Origin: Blumeriella jaapii
Lineage: Eukaryota > Ascomycota > Leotiomycetes > Helotiales > Drepanopezizaceae
Assembly (NCBI GenBank): GCA_009599575.1
Contig: VWND01000073.1
Span: 310,001 to 374,000 of the forward strand
Direction: 5' to 3'
DNA: 64,000 nt
Notes under the pieces: generated by a model
Told to the model about the DNA's origin: nothing
Database searches by the model: none
Seen by the model: only the letters and a program-made list of their open reading frames with translations
Program-made: the position numbers and the translations under genes
Shown: one piece after another, positions 45,920 to 56,539 of the stretch
How the letters are laid out: every line of letters begins with the position of its first letter
Numbering within the stretch: the first letter of the stretch is position 1

Positions 45920-48043
45920 ATGGCGCCTCCGGACAAGAAAGCCGGCACCCTGCCAACGGGCGAGGAGCGCACCAATGGCTCAGAAACGGCATCGACCTCA
46001 AAGTCTGACATCGACGTAGCTCATGGAGAGAAGGCGGAAGGCATCACGCCTCACAAGTCCCGACACGCTGCGTTCGCGGGCGCTGACCAGGTGTTCGAGC
46101 CACCGAGCAACATGGACAGCAAGGAGCTGCCAGACGTCGACCGGGTTGGCACATACGACAAGAGGGAGTTGACGGAAGACGAATGCTACGCCGAACTTGG
46201 ATTCTCGTTCCCCGAATGGAAGAAATGGTAAGCTTGCGTGCACGTCGAGAGTGAATAGATGGGCTGTGGCATGGCGCTCGAGATGGAGCGGCCTGAGGCG
46301 GCCAGCTCTCTCGCTTAGGGGCCATCTCGACCACAACAGAGCTCTCTCCTGGGCTTGTGTCCCATTCCCGTGAAAAGTGATTGTCGCTAACGGTCCTCTA
46401 GGATGATTCTCTCGGTCATTTTCGCCGTCCAAGTCTCGATGAACTTCAACACCAGTCTATACTCAAATGCGATCCCCGGAATCGAAAAGGAATTCGGCGT
46501 CAGCGCCCAGGCTGCGCGGGTTGGTGCCATGATCTTTCTCGTCATGTACGCTTTTGGTTGCGAGCTCTGGGCTCCCTGGAGCGAGGAATTGGGAAGATGG
46601 CCGATCCTTCAGCTCTCTCTGCTCCTGGTCAACATCTGGCAGATTCCTGTTGCCCTTGCTCCAAACTTCGCAACCATCATCGTGGGCCGGGCGCTCGGTG
46701 GTCTCTCCTCCGCCGGGGGATCGGTCACTCTCGGTATGATTGCGGACATGTGGGAGGCGGACAATCAACAATACGCCGTTGCATTCGTCGTCTTCTCTTC
46801 CGTGGGAGGCTCAATCCTCGGTCCCATCATCGGCGGCTTTTCAGAGGCTTACCTCAGCTGGCGGTGGTCGATCTGGATCCAACTCTTGTTCGGCGGCTTC
46901 GTCCAGGCTCTCCACTTTGTCATTGTGCCAGAGACAAGATCCACCATCATGATGGATCGGATTGCTAAGAAGAGGCGCACGTCGGGCCAGGACCCCCATG
47001 TGTACGGTCCAAACGAGCTGGTGCCATACTGGGATCGATTCTCTGCTAAGGAAATCCTGGTCACCTGGATGCGACCGTTCAAGATGTTTCTGACGGAACC
47101 CATCGTCCTCACGCTCTCGCTCCTGAGTGGCTTTAGCGATGCCCTTATCTTCATGTTCATCCAGTCTTTCGCTCTGGTCTACACACAGTGGGGCTTCAGC
47201 ACCGTTCAAATCGGCCTGGTCTTCATCGCTATCGGTGTGGGATATCTGCTCGCGTGGTTGTCCTTCATCCCGGCCATCAAGCGGAACATCAAAGAGCGCC
47301 ACGCAAATCCCAATGACGAGAAAGTCCAATACGAATCGAGGCTCTGGTGGCTGCTGTATACCGCCCCCTGTCTTCCCATCGGTCTCATTGGATTTGCCTG
47401 GACATCTACCGGCCCGCCCATCCACTGGATTGGCAGCATGATCTTCGCCGCCATCGTCGGAATCGCCAACTACGCTATCTACATGGCTACCATTGACTAC
47501 ATGATCTGTGCCTACGGTCCTTACTCGGCCTCCGCAACTGGTGGCAACGGCTGGGCTCGTGACTTTTTGGCCGGAGTGTTAACTATTCCCGCGACCCCCT
47601 TTTTCCAGAGTGAGTCCTCCCACACTGCCCACTCAAATGTCCCAGCTAACAGCCTCCCAGACCTCAGCAGCGACCCGTCCAAAGCTCTCGCGTACGCGTC
47701 CACCATTCTCGCCTGCATCTCCTTCGTCCTCGTGCTAGCCGTCTACGTGATCTACTGGAAAGGCCCCACGCTGCGCGCGCGCTCCCCCTTCGCTCAGCAG
47801 CTGTCCGACGCCCGAGCCGAGCAGGAGACGCAGGGCCGTCGCCCCTCTCAGCTGCCAGATGGCACGCCGCGCCCGAGCCAGGCTCACTCGTTTGTGCGCA
47901 GTCAGCAGGATCTGAGGTTGAGGCAGGCGACGGGCAGCAGGCAGCACAGCTACGCGGGGCAAAAGACTCCCAACCGCACGCCCGTTGTGAGTCGAAAGAA
48001 CAGTCTCGATGCGTCGGGAAAGGTCGGCGACGCACTGAACTGA
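45920..48043 (+). CDS. MFS transporter, DHA1 (drug/polyamine H+ antiporter) type
   Basis: A 632-residue major facilitator from three exons: 45920-46227, 46402-47609 and 47661-48043 (introns 174 and 51 nt). Residues 1 to about 100 are a hydrophilic cytosolic tail. The membrane part begins MILSVIFAVQVSMNFNTSLY. The motif-A region is GCELWAPWSEELGRWPILQL, followed by VGRALGGLSSAGGSVTLGMI and GPIIGGFSEAYLSWRWSIWI. The central loop starts after FVIVPETRSTIMMDRIAKKR, and the final helix is ISFVLVLAVYVIYW. This layout is that of the fungal 12-helix DHA1 families (polyamine, azole and toxin exporters). The substrate cannot be read from sequence. The C-terminal tail of about 100 residues is Ser/Gln/Arg-rich and probably regulatory. 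No biosynthetic cluster adjoins. Confidence 0.9.
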
Positions 48044-49181
48044 ACTGAACGTACCGCGTAAGATGGTGTGATGTAGTGGCGTGCGTCTGTCGACCTCTTT
48101 GGCCGCGCTTTGGAAAGGGAAGGCAAGGATAGGGGTGCATGTAGTATGTTCTTGATACCCACAAAAGCTTTTGGTCTAAGTGTTGGTGTCATGGGGTGGT
48201 TTGCAGAGCACGGTATATGGTACTGTACAGTTGCATCTCGCTCGTAGTGCAGTATGCTTGTCTGTAGTCTCATACAGGGGAGGGAAGGAGGTCTCTATCT
48301 CTGATCTCGGTATAAAATTAGATAGAAATTATGTTTACTCGCTTAGTCCACGTTGTTGTTGTGCCTGAGGGAGGCATCACGGCTACATTTCATCTCACCC
48401 ATCCCATCCCATCCCATTCCAGCACCTTCCTTGCAAGAGACCTCACGCGCCTAACGAGGAACACCGTATCGAACCGCCCGCTTCCCACGGACGCCAAATG
48501 CCGTCTCGCGTTCTTTCTTGCCTTCCTGCGCTCTGGCCGGCCGCCTTCCTTCTACTACCTACCTCGCATCACTTGCGCCCCTTTTTCTCCATTTTTTTCA
48601 AAACCAAGGTAAGAGGACCTGGGGTGTGTATTGTATGTACTGTATGTACTGTACCTATGTACAGCATCTAGCTAGCCTGCTATGCTGGTTTTACAGTACT
48701 AGACTGTTCTGTACTGTATTGAACTACTGTAGGGAGGAGTTACATGATTTTCTATAAAAAATAAAAATTTAAGAAATTGGAAACGACAGATGTCAGAAAG
48801 AGCTCTTGCAGACGCTATGTACTTACTGTGTTGGAGCTATCATATACACATCGATGTGCTTTTCTTCTGTTGCCTAAGGGTTTTCGCTACACACATATTT
48901 ATATATATATATACACTGTATATGTACATGCATGTGTAGGTACGGTATGTACCTAGGTAGGTATGTGTGTACGGTATGTATGTACGGTATGTATGTAGGT
49001 ATGTAAGCGAGGGAAGGAAGGAAGCGGAAGCAAGTAAACAAACCCTCTCGAACCCGATGGCCGTTCGTCACCTCACCCCCTCACCTCAGCTAAAGCCGCG
49101 ACGACACACCTCCCCACAACCCTCGATACTGCGCACCCGGCAACCACGAATCCTTGTCGTGTCGGCGGCCACGCCCTGCCA
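48044..49181. other. Intergenic, microsatellites
   Basis: No gene seen. GTATGTAC and TACTGTA runs occur at 48635-48730, and (TA)n, GTATG and GTAGG repeats at 48895-49010. Confidence 0.65.
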
Positions 49182-50126
49182 TTATTGCCAGCCGCCCTCA
49201 ACGCTCCTCAACAGCGGACTCTCCAACACGCAAACCAGCTGCTCGGCGCGGGCCGCGCCGAGTCTCGCCCTCCAGCGCTCGCCCTGCTTCATCACGACGC
49301 CGCAGCCCACGATGGCACACCCGGCCACCTTCTCCAGGAGATCCCACGACGCCGCCAGCGTCTGGCCTGAGCTCGTGGCGTCGTCGACCATGACGACCTT
49401 CCTGTGCTCGAGAAGCGGGACGAGGTTCGGGTCGAGGTAGAGCTTCTTCGGGCCGGTGGGAGAGGTGATGGACGATACTTCCGTGGAGAGCGCGTCCGAG
49501 TACCAGAATTTGCGGGAGTGGCTTAGTGGGATGTAACGTTCTGTCGTCAGTCAGTCAGGCTGTCAGTAGGTTTTTTTATTTTCTCTTTTTCTTCTTTTTT
49601 GCTTCTTTTCTCTTTTTTTTTTCTCCTTTTCTTCTTTTTTTCCTTCCTTTTTTTCTTCTTATTTTCTTCTTCATTTCTTCTCTTCTTCTTCTCTTCTTCT
49701 GTCTCCTCTTCGTCTCCTCTTCGTCTCCTCCTCTTATTCTTTTCCTTCCCTTTCTTCTCTTCTCGAGTTATAGGCGTTGGAAAACAACATAGGAAGCTTA
49801 CTATGTCCGAGATGTTGAGCCACGATGGGAGCGAGACTGAGCCCTAATGTCGGCAAGCCGACAACGACATCTGGATTGAAAGGACGCACGGCGTCAGCGA
49901 GGAAAGCTCCGAGCTCGGCAGTGACGTCGAAAGCTGCCTGGTTGATGATAAGAGACGCGATGGCCTCGTCGTCACTCAGTGCTCTGATGGGTAGCTTGAG
50001 AATCCTGGAGTCGGGCAAGCGGGCTGCGTAACTATATTGAAACGGGGCTGTTGGGCTGTGTCGTTCCGCGGGGAGGATTTCTTGCCAGTAGCCGGTCGTT
50101 GGCTCTGTGAAGGAATCTTTTGCCAT
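49182..50126 (-). CDS. Phosphoribosyltransferase-domain protein
   Basis: A 227-residue protein from exons 50126-49802 and 49540-49182, read across a 261-nt intron. The PRPP-binding loop is VVMVDDATSSGQTLAASWDL, the classic hydrophobic-DD-x-TSG-T motif. The N-terminal half has NPDVVVGLPTLGLSLAPIVA and the splice joins HLGH to RYIPLSHSRKFWYSDALS, a run conserved in fungal orotate/adenine-PRT-like proteins of unassigned function. No signal peptide. It probably acts on a purine or pyrimidine base in the cytosol; the exact substrate is unknown. The intron is unusually long for this window and consists largely of purines on the coding strand. Confidence 0.85.
49541..49801 (-). repeat. Polypurine/polypyrimidine intron tract
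   Basis: Intron of the PRT gene. On the plus strand it holds about 180 bp of nearly pure C/T (TTTTCTTC, TTCTTCTC, CGTCTCCT units). Donor GTAAGC and acceptor GACAG are clear on the minus strand. Confidence 0.85.
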
Positions 50127-50466
50127 CTTGCTGGATGCTCGGCGGATGGAGTCGTGGTTTGATGAAGTATAAGTCGTATTGCTCCCACTCAGTCAAGGTA
50201 CCTGACTATCATATGACACGCTGAGAACGTACTTGACTAATTGTACGAGGTAAGCGAAGACAAACAAGAGTGGGGATGCCTGCAGCGAGTGTTATACAGC
50301 GGGTAAATACATGATTTGGATGTATTTGCTTCTGGCGATTAATCTGCAGCTTCTGTTCCGTTGAGTCTAGCCGTCAAGATGGCCCAGTTCCGAAGCTTGC
50401 TCGCGATCAAGGCACCAACTGCCTTGTGCTCCCAGGCCAGACGGCGGCATGGATCTTGCCTTATGC
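50127..50466. other. Intergenic, no gene seen
   Basis: Short spacer between the PRT gene and the phosphotransferase relic. Nothing recognisable. Confidence 0.5.
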
Positions 50467-51490
50467 TTAGTGTGCTAAGGTAATGGCAACATGTTTGGCC
50501 AGAAAGTCGGCCTTTGTCATCTCCACTTGGTCGACACGAGCTTTGTCCGCCTCTGTTTCCGCCAAATCTGCGTCGTACTGTTCCAAATGCAACATCTTTT
50601 GTGCAACAAATGCTTCTACCTCCCGGTCTTTTTCTAGGCAAATTGCCGATTCTTGCCTCTGCCCCTCATCAATGCCCATATGCTGTCGTAGCTATACGGA
50701 TGGGAAACTCTTAGTGTCACAAAAGCCACATGAGAGAAGCAAATGAAGCCACACCACGCCCGAACTTTCCGACCAGCTAACAAGACCAAAGATTCCTTTC
50801 TTTCTATGGTCCGGCCGCTTTACTTCTTCTTCTTTTAGAAAGCGCTTGTAGATCCCTAAGTATCTGAAGTACCGCGCAGCAACTTCGGGCAGCTGATTGT
50901 CATCACAGTCCCGGTCCGGATTGATCAGTGGATCTTGAAGCAGCCACCATGACCATGGCGCTGATGCAGATAGCTGCGCTGGCCCAATGTACGCCCATTC
51001 TAGATCCACTATCCTAACGATCGTAGGATCGTCTTCACTCTTGACAATCAAGTTGGCCAGGCCAAGGTCGTCACAGACGAGTTTGAACGGGCCTCGATCG
51101 TATCTCGCGTTTATGTACCCAGGTATCAGGAATGCTAGGAACTTGAACGAAGTGTATTTATTTTCGGCGTGGTATGACCCAGCTACCGAATCAAGGCGTC
51201 GAACCAGCTGCTGCTGGTCCTGTCTGATGATCTACTCGGAATACTCTGTCGTAGTCGAGAAGCCTCGGGTTCGTTCACCTAGAGATTACATCATTAGTCC
51301 TAAACTCAGTGTTGTTACATAAGATGGAAGTGATTTTGCGCCATACCAAATAATTGTATTAACACATCTTTCCCGGATAATGTCACGTACCTTCCATGTC
51401 AAGGGTCGTATGGGCAGGGGAACCTGTCTTCAGCGCCGGCACGCTGCCGAGCCGGTCAAAGTCGAGTTCGACAAGGCTGAAGCTGGACAC
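50467..51490 (-). pseudogene. Aminoglycoside-phosphotransferase-like (kinase fold) relic
   Basis: The minus strand from about 51485 reads SFSLVELDFDRLGSVPALKT and TTLDMEG, then across a 112-nt intron (51390-51279) ERTRGFSTTTEYSE, a stop (TAG, 51232-51234), and on in the same frame to GPFKLVCDDLGLANLIV, IVRIVDLEWAYIGPAQLSAS, WWLLQDPLI and VVWLHLLLSCGFCDTKSFPS. A second TAG follows at 50692-50694, then LRQHMGIDEGQRQES to a natural end at 50467. This is the layout of the large fungal APH family, whose catalytic segment is normally CHxDxxxxN followed by D(L/F)E. Here it reads VCDDLGLANL, so the usual HxD form is altered. Both in-frame TAG codons could be CAG with one C-to-T change. No intact N-terminal lobe is visible. 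I call it non-functional. Confidence 0.8.
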
Positions 51491-52332
51491 GGTTCATCTG
51501 TCTAAATAAGAATTCAATGTCGCTGTCGATGAGATCTTCTCGTACAAGTCTAGAGTCGGCTGAATTAGGATTCTGAGCAGGTCCAGCTATTATACCGTCA
51601 TGCTGCGAATTGAATAAGTTTTCTGAGAGAAAATGACAAGTGCTATATGTAGTAAATACAGTAGGGGAGTATCGTCAAATTCGAGTGCCCATGGGAGAGA
51701 ACAGACAACCGGCACATCCAGCACATCGGAAAAACGGCACCTCGTGGCTACCGAGAATCAGTGGTAAACAAACCGCACTCTGGGCATTGGACCTTACGGA
51801 GAACTACGAAGCCTTGGATCAGTTTTGATATCACGTAAGGGAGTGCACGTAAGTGAGTCGAGACGTGTATTATTGATGTTAGCTACGAGTGTCTGACGCG
51901 CGATGCACGTGATGGCTTTCGATTAACTCGTGACCACACGTGACTGTATCGAAAACATCATTCCCACAGTGAACAGATATGTCTTGTCATTGCGAGCTGC
52001 AACTCAGATGCAAAGGTTGCATTTAGCCTGGAAGTTTAAAAAATGTGTTGCCTCAAGCCACGTGCTTTGACCAGCTCACTTTCTATGCCTCCATGGCAAA
52101 ACTTATTTTGCTTGGTGCCAGAAAGCAAAAGGCATGTTAGTACAGTAGAGGGTTTCTAGCTTAGTGCTTATCTCATATTACTTACAGTTTGTATGTAGCT
52201 AGCTTTCTTAGCTCTTTAAACAGTCTTCCTTTCTTTGGTCATAACATTCATCGTTAGCGACAATTCGTGCTTACTCTTCACTCCACTTCATTCTTGCGAC
52301 GGCCTTCGGTATATACCGTCAATAATGAGTGA
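51491..52332. other. Intergenic, no gene seen
   Basis: Contains several ACGTG cores within 51835-51950 (CACGTAAG, CACGTGATGG, ACACGTGAC), the E-box-like site bound by bHLH/bZIP factors. Otherwise only short ORFs. Confidence 0.5.
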
Positions 52333-52570
52333 TCATGATGATGATAATGATGATATAATTATCATCATAATTGTTTAACGTCTAAAAGGGGCACAACCAC
52401 CTCAAGCCTCCCGTAAAGCATTGGAGACGTGCTAAGCTGGGGATTTTACAGTACAAACAAAAGACCTCCGAGAGAGCAGTTATATCAAAGAAATGTATGG
52501 CCAAAGGGCCTGCTATTTGAGCCCTTCCCCTACGGGCGGGACGGTTCTCCATGGTGTTTGTGGAGTGACC
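52333..52570 (+). repeat. Dispersed repeat, copy C
   Basis: Third copy of the repeat at 18483 and 18985. Starts with GATGAT units and AATTGTTTAACGTCTAAAAG, then GGGGCACAACCACCTCAAGC, CCTCCCGTAAAGCATTGGAG, ACGTGCTAAGCTGGGGATTT, GAGCCCTTCCCCTACGGGCG and GGTTCTCCATGG. It lies about 300 bp upstream of the CoA-ligase gene. Confidence 0.88.
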
Positions 52571-52871
52571 CTCAATGGTTCAAAATATTCTAAAGTATGT
52601 ACGTATTAAAAGAGTAAATGATGAGTGATAAGAGATTGAGAAGGAGTTTTTTTTTTGGATCCGCGCAAGCCAGGTCCTCAAAACAGACTTCTGTGCTCGC
52701 ATTACACAGCTCTGATAGGCTCTAAGTCCGTGAACATCTGCCTGACAGTACTGCCGGCCTGGTCCACTGTTCAAGCCCCCCTGTTACTATAGTGCATTTG
52801 TACATCACGGTCTCCTCGACTCTGTACCATTCATACCCAAGTAATCGCGTTTGACACTCAGCTTCTCCGTT

Positions 52872-54623
52872 ATGGCTATCCCATCTTTGTTCGCTCCGAT
52901 TGAGATTCCCGAGGTTGATCTTTGGGGTTTTCTGTTTGAAGGAGAGAGGTCTTACCCGGACAGCAAGGGTGCGTTGGCCTCCCCGCTTAGCTGAGCACAG
53001 AACAAACATCTCTCGCAGTGATCTATGTCGACGGCATCACATCGCGGCAGTACACGTTCCAAGATAGACACCGCCGCCGCCTTCGGGCACGCTCTCAAGA
53101 CCAAGTGGGAATGGAAGAAAGGAGATGTGATGGGAGTCTTCTCTCCGAACTGTGTTGACACGCCCGCCCTCACATTTGGGACGATCTGGGCGGGCGGTAT
53201 GGTCTCACCAGCGAATCCAGCGTACTCTGTGAAAGAGGTGGCTTTTCAGCTTCAGAACTCGGGCGCAAAAGCCTTGATCACCCACGCGTCATGTCTCAAG
53301 ACTGCTCTCGAGGCTTCGAAGGCTGCTGGTATACCAGAAAGCCGTATTCTGCTGTTGGGTGACGAGAAAAGCGGAGACACGGTGCATTTCCAACAGTTCA
53401 TCGCTTCCGCAACGTCTGCTAAACGCCTTGCTCGTACCGTCTCGAGGCCAGACGACCTCTGCTTTCTCGTTTACTCGTCTGGGACTACTGGACTGCCGAA
53501 AGGTGTTATGCTGAACAATCGGAATATCGTATCAAACACGCTCATGACGGATGTTGGCTCGCCTGAAATAACGAAAGACGAGGTTCTAGTTGCGGTCCTC
53601 CCTCTGTTTCACATCTACGGTATTTTACAAATATGCAACTTCTCACGGCGCATTGTGTAACAAGCTGATGTGATCTCAGGTCTGGCCCTTCTCGTGATCC
53701 ATTCTTTGCACAAGGGCGCCAAAACCGTAATCCTTCCAGCCTTCAACCCCGATACATTTCTCGACGCCATACAGAGCCATAAGGTCACATTCGCGTATCT
53801 GGTCCCTCCCATTATTCTGTTCCTCGGCAAATCACCACTCGTTAACTCTTACGATCTCAGCAGCATCAAAATGGTTTTTTCAGCCGCTGCACCTTTAACC
53901 AATGACTTGATCGAGGCGGTTTGGGGACGTCTTCAGATGCCCATCAAACAGGCGTGGGGAATGAGCGAAACAAGCCCAGCCATCGCCACAATGCTTGCCC
54001 GAGACTGGAAAACCGCGATGGGGAGTGTGGGAAAAGTCCTGCCTAACCAGTCTCTCAAGATCGTGTCAGAAACTGGCGATGTACTGCCACCATACCAAGA
54101 CGGGGAGATCTGGGTCAAGGGCCCGAATGTCTTCCCCGGCTACTGGAACAACCCCGAGGCAACAGCCAATTGCATGACGGATGATGGGTTCATGAAGACC
54201 GGCGACATTGGACACATCACCCCGGACGGACATGTTTACATCACGGATCGTCTCAAAGAGCTGATCAAATACAAGGGGTTCCAAGTGGCACCTGCAGAGT
54301 TGGAAGGTATCTTACTAGGACACGAAATGATTGGAGATGCGTGTGTGCTCGGGGTCCAGGACAAAGAGCACGCGACCGAGCTTCCGAGGGCGTACGTGGT
54401 AAAAAGTCTGCGAGCTGTAGAGAAGGGTATCAAGGACGAGGTGCTACAGACGCAGATTATAGAGTGGGTGGATGCCAGGGTAGCCCATCACAAGAAGCTG
54501 AGAGGGGGCCTCACGTTTGTGGAAGAGATTCCGAAGTCTGCTGCTGGAAAAATATTGAGGAGGATTTTGAGAGACAAGGTCAAGGCCGAGGAGGAGGCGA
54601 GGGCTGTAAAGGCAAAGCTGTAG
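52872..54623 (+). CDS. Peroxisomal acyl-CoA / 4-coumarate-CoA ligase-like enzyme
   Basis: Adenylate-forming enzyme that activates a carboxylic acid with ATP and transfers it to CoA. Exons 52872-52968, 53019-53619 and 53680-54623 (introns 50 and 60 nt); about 546 residues once corrected. Motifs: LVYSSGTTGLPKGVML (AMP-binding loop), QAWGMSETSP, GEIWVKGPNVFPGYWNNPEA, TGDIGHITPDGHVYITDRLK (hinge and ATP contacts) and PKSAAGKILRR (catalytic lysine). It ends in AKL, a type 1 peroxisomal targeting signal, so it probably acts in peroxisomes on a fatty or aromatic acid. One base is in excess near 53057-53066: VIYVDGITSRQYTF is in one frame and DTAAAFGHALKTKWEWKKGD in the next, with no intron possible. 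Substrate specificity cannot be predicted. Confidence 0.88.
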
Positions 54624-55017
54624 TTCACGAATTCGTATCTATTGACCTCGCTTAACGGTTCGAAAACAGTCAACAATTCAGAGCAGGTTTAGCAAATTCC
54701 AGCATTAGCGAAATCGATATTCAAGCCCAGCCAAATAGCTCTAGGCCTTTCTAGCCTCTCATCTAAGATGATACGGCCTCAACACTCTCGTGTATATGGC
54801 GACCGCCGTTCACGCTCAAACCTTGCCTGAATCGCTCGAAATTGAATCGATGCGAAAGATCCAAGGTACTGTACAGGGATTGAAAGTCTCGAAGCCAAGC
54901 TGACCTAGAGCTTAGCATAATCATGTAACGGGAACGGCCGCGGCCGCGGCCCTAACATGAGGCGCCGATAGACCAGGTGTAGGTAGGTCTCGAGCTAGGG
55001 ATGCTACGAGTGTAAAG
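54624..55017. other. Intergenic, histidine phosphatase 5' flank
   Basis: No gene. Contains a GGCCGCGGCCGCGGCC palindromic run (54936-54951). Confidence 0.55.
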
Positions 55018-55064
55018 TGACGTCAGCATGTTTTTTTCCCTAGCCGAGAACGGCCTCTTTATAA
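55018..55064 (+). promoter_or_regulatory. CRE palindrome and TATA box of the phosphatase gene
   Basis: TGACGTCA (55018-55025) is the perfect palindromic CRE/ATF site bound by bZIP factors. It is followed by TATAAA near 55059, about 80 bp before the start codon at 55142. Binding is inferred from the motif only. Confidence 0.6.
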
Positions 55065-55141
55065 ACAGACACGAGTTCTCGAACACCATCAGTCACCCAT
55101 CCCTTTCACTTTTCCATCTCATCTATAGAGAGAAACTCAAC

Positions 55142-56539
55142 ATGGGCAGAACTATTGCTCTCCTGGTTCTCGCCTGTTCGCAATTGATCTCTCCAGCAAC
55201 TTCTGCAGCCGCACAAGTCCCGCTCTTCCCTGCCAGCCACACGGAGGGCTATAAATTTGACCCTCTCCTCCATCTCCCAGGAATATCCCCTTACTTCGAT
55301 GCCGTAGGCTTCGGCCTTGACCATGAAGCGCCCAGAGACTGCGAAGTAACAGCGGCGTCCTACCTGATTCGTCACGCAGCCATTTACGCGAATGATAAAG
55401 ACTACAAGAACTATATCAAGCCCTGGCTCGAAAAACTCAACTCCACCTACGCAACCTCATCGGGCAAAGGAAGAGCTGGATGGCGGGGCCCATTGTCATT
55501 CTTCGATGAGTGGGCGAACCCGATCGACGACCCGGAAAGCCAAATGGAGCAGATCACCCCGCAGGGCTCCAAGGATTCGATGAAGGTTGGCAAACACCTG
55601 CTTTCCAGATATCCGAAGCTCGTTCCGACGACGAAAAAGATCTACGCGGACACCAAGTCCAGAACGCAGGATACGGCAGCAGCCTTCATCAAGGTCTTCC
55701 CCCAGAACGTCGAGATCGAAGAGATCAACCTGAACCGCTCATCCTTCCAGACCCAAGATCCGCACAAAGCCTGCAGCGCATTCTCCAAGAAGCCCGGTGA
55801 CGAGGAAATGGCCACCTTCGTGTCAAGGTACACCGCGCCCATCGTTGCGCGGCTGCAGCGCTACGCCCCGGTCAACCTCACTCAGACGGACATCATGGGC
55901 ATGCAGCAGCTGTGTGGGTACGAGAGCGCGATCACGGGGAAGAAGAGCGACATCTGCGATGTCTTCACCGACCACGAATGGATGTCGTATGAGTACGCGT
56001 GGGACTTGAAGTACTCGTACATGGTCGGACACGGCAACCCTCTGTCGCCATATCTCGGCTTCCCGTGGCTCAACACCACCTTCCAGCTCATGGAGAAGTT
56101 CCACCGTCCTCGACACAGCGGTCCCGTGGGTGGAGAAGTACCCGACGATGATGGCCAAAGGTTCTTCCTCGCCTTCACCCATCGCGAGGTTCCCCCCTTC
56201 ATCGCTACTGCGCTGGGCCTCTTCAACAGCTCCAACGGACACGCGGAGGAGTTCCCCACCGATCGGATCAACTGGAGCCGGTCGTGGAAGATGGCCGAGC
56301 TGATCCCGTTTCTGGGCCACATCGGCATCGAGAAGCTGACGTGCAATTTCGTCGGCCTGGAGCCGGAAGACGACCAGGAATACATCCGGGTCATTGCGAA
56401 CTCGGCTCCGCGGCCCATTTCTGGATGCGAGGATGGGCCCGGGGCGAGCTGCAGCTTTGATCAGTTCGCGGAGAAGATCCGCAAGGGAATGGAGGAGTAT
56501 GGCGATTTCGACGGCGTTTGCGGTAATGACAAGGCGTGA
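55142..56539 (+). CDS. Secreted histidine acid phosphatase (branch 2)
   Basis: A 465-residue intronless protein with signal peptide MGRTIALLVLACSQLISPAT, cleaved near residue 21-25. Member of the histidine-phosphatase clan, branch 2 (acid phosphatases, phytases, MINPP-like), which hydrolyse phosphomonoesters through a phosphohistidine. The catalytic region reads YLIRHAAIYANDKDY, with the RH dipeptide retained but the usual RHGxRxP box relaxed. Other family marks are ITPQGSKDSMKVGKHLLSRY, ADTKSRTQDTAAAF and, in the proton-donor region, FLAFTHREVPPF, where HRE stands in place of HD. Conserved cysteines and several NxS/T sites (NST, NRS, NLT, NTT, NSS) fit export. Phosphate release outside the cell is the likely role; phytase activity is uncertain given the altered motifs. 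ATG 55142 opens the signal peptide. Confidence 0.88.
   Translation: MGRTIALLVLACSQLISPATSAAAQVPLFPASHTEGYKFDPLLHLPGISPYFDAVGFGLDHEAPRDCEVTAASYLIRHAAIYANDKDYKNYIKPWLEKLNSTYATSSGKGRAGWRGPLSFFDEWANPIDDPESQMEQITPQGSKDSMKVGKHLLSRYPKLVPTTKKIYADTKSRTQDTAAAFIKVFPQNVEIEEINLNRSSFQTQDPHKACSAFSKKPGDEEMATFVSRYTAPIVARLQRYAPVNLTQTDIMGMQQLCGYESAITGKKSDICDVFTDHEWMSYEYAWDLKYSYMVGHGNPLSPYLGFPWLNTTFQLMEKFHRPRHSGPVGGEVPDDDGQRFFLAFTHREVPPFIATALGLFNSSNGHAEEFPTDRINWSRSWKMAELIPFLGHIGIEKLTCNFVGLEPEDDQEYIRVIANSAPRPISGCEDGPGASCSFDQFAEKIRKGMEEYGDFDGVCGNDKA

Noticed and set aside
49526..49847. Phe/Leu-rich frames resembling membrane proteins
   Set aside because: They translate the C/T tract that is the intron of the phosphoribosyltransferase gene.
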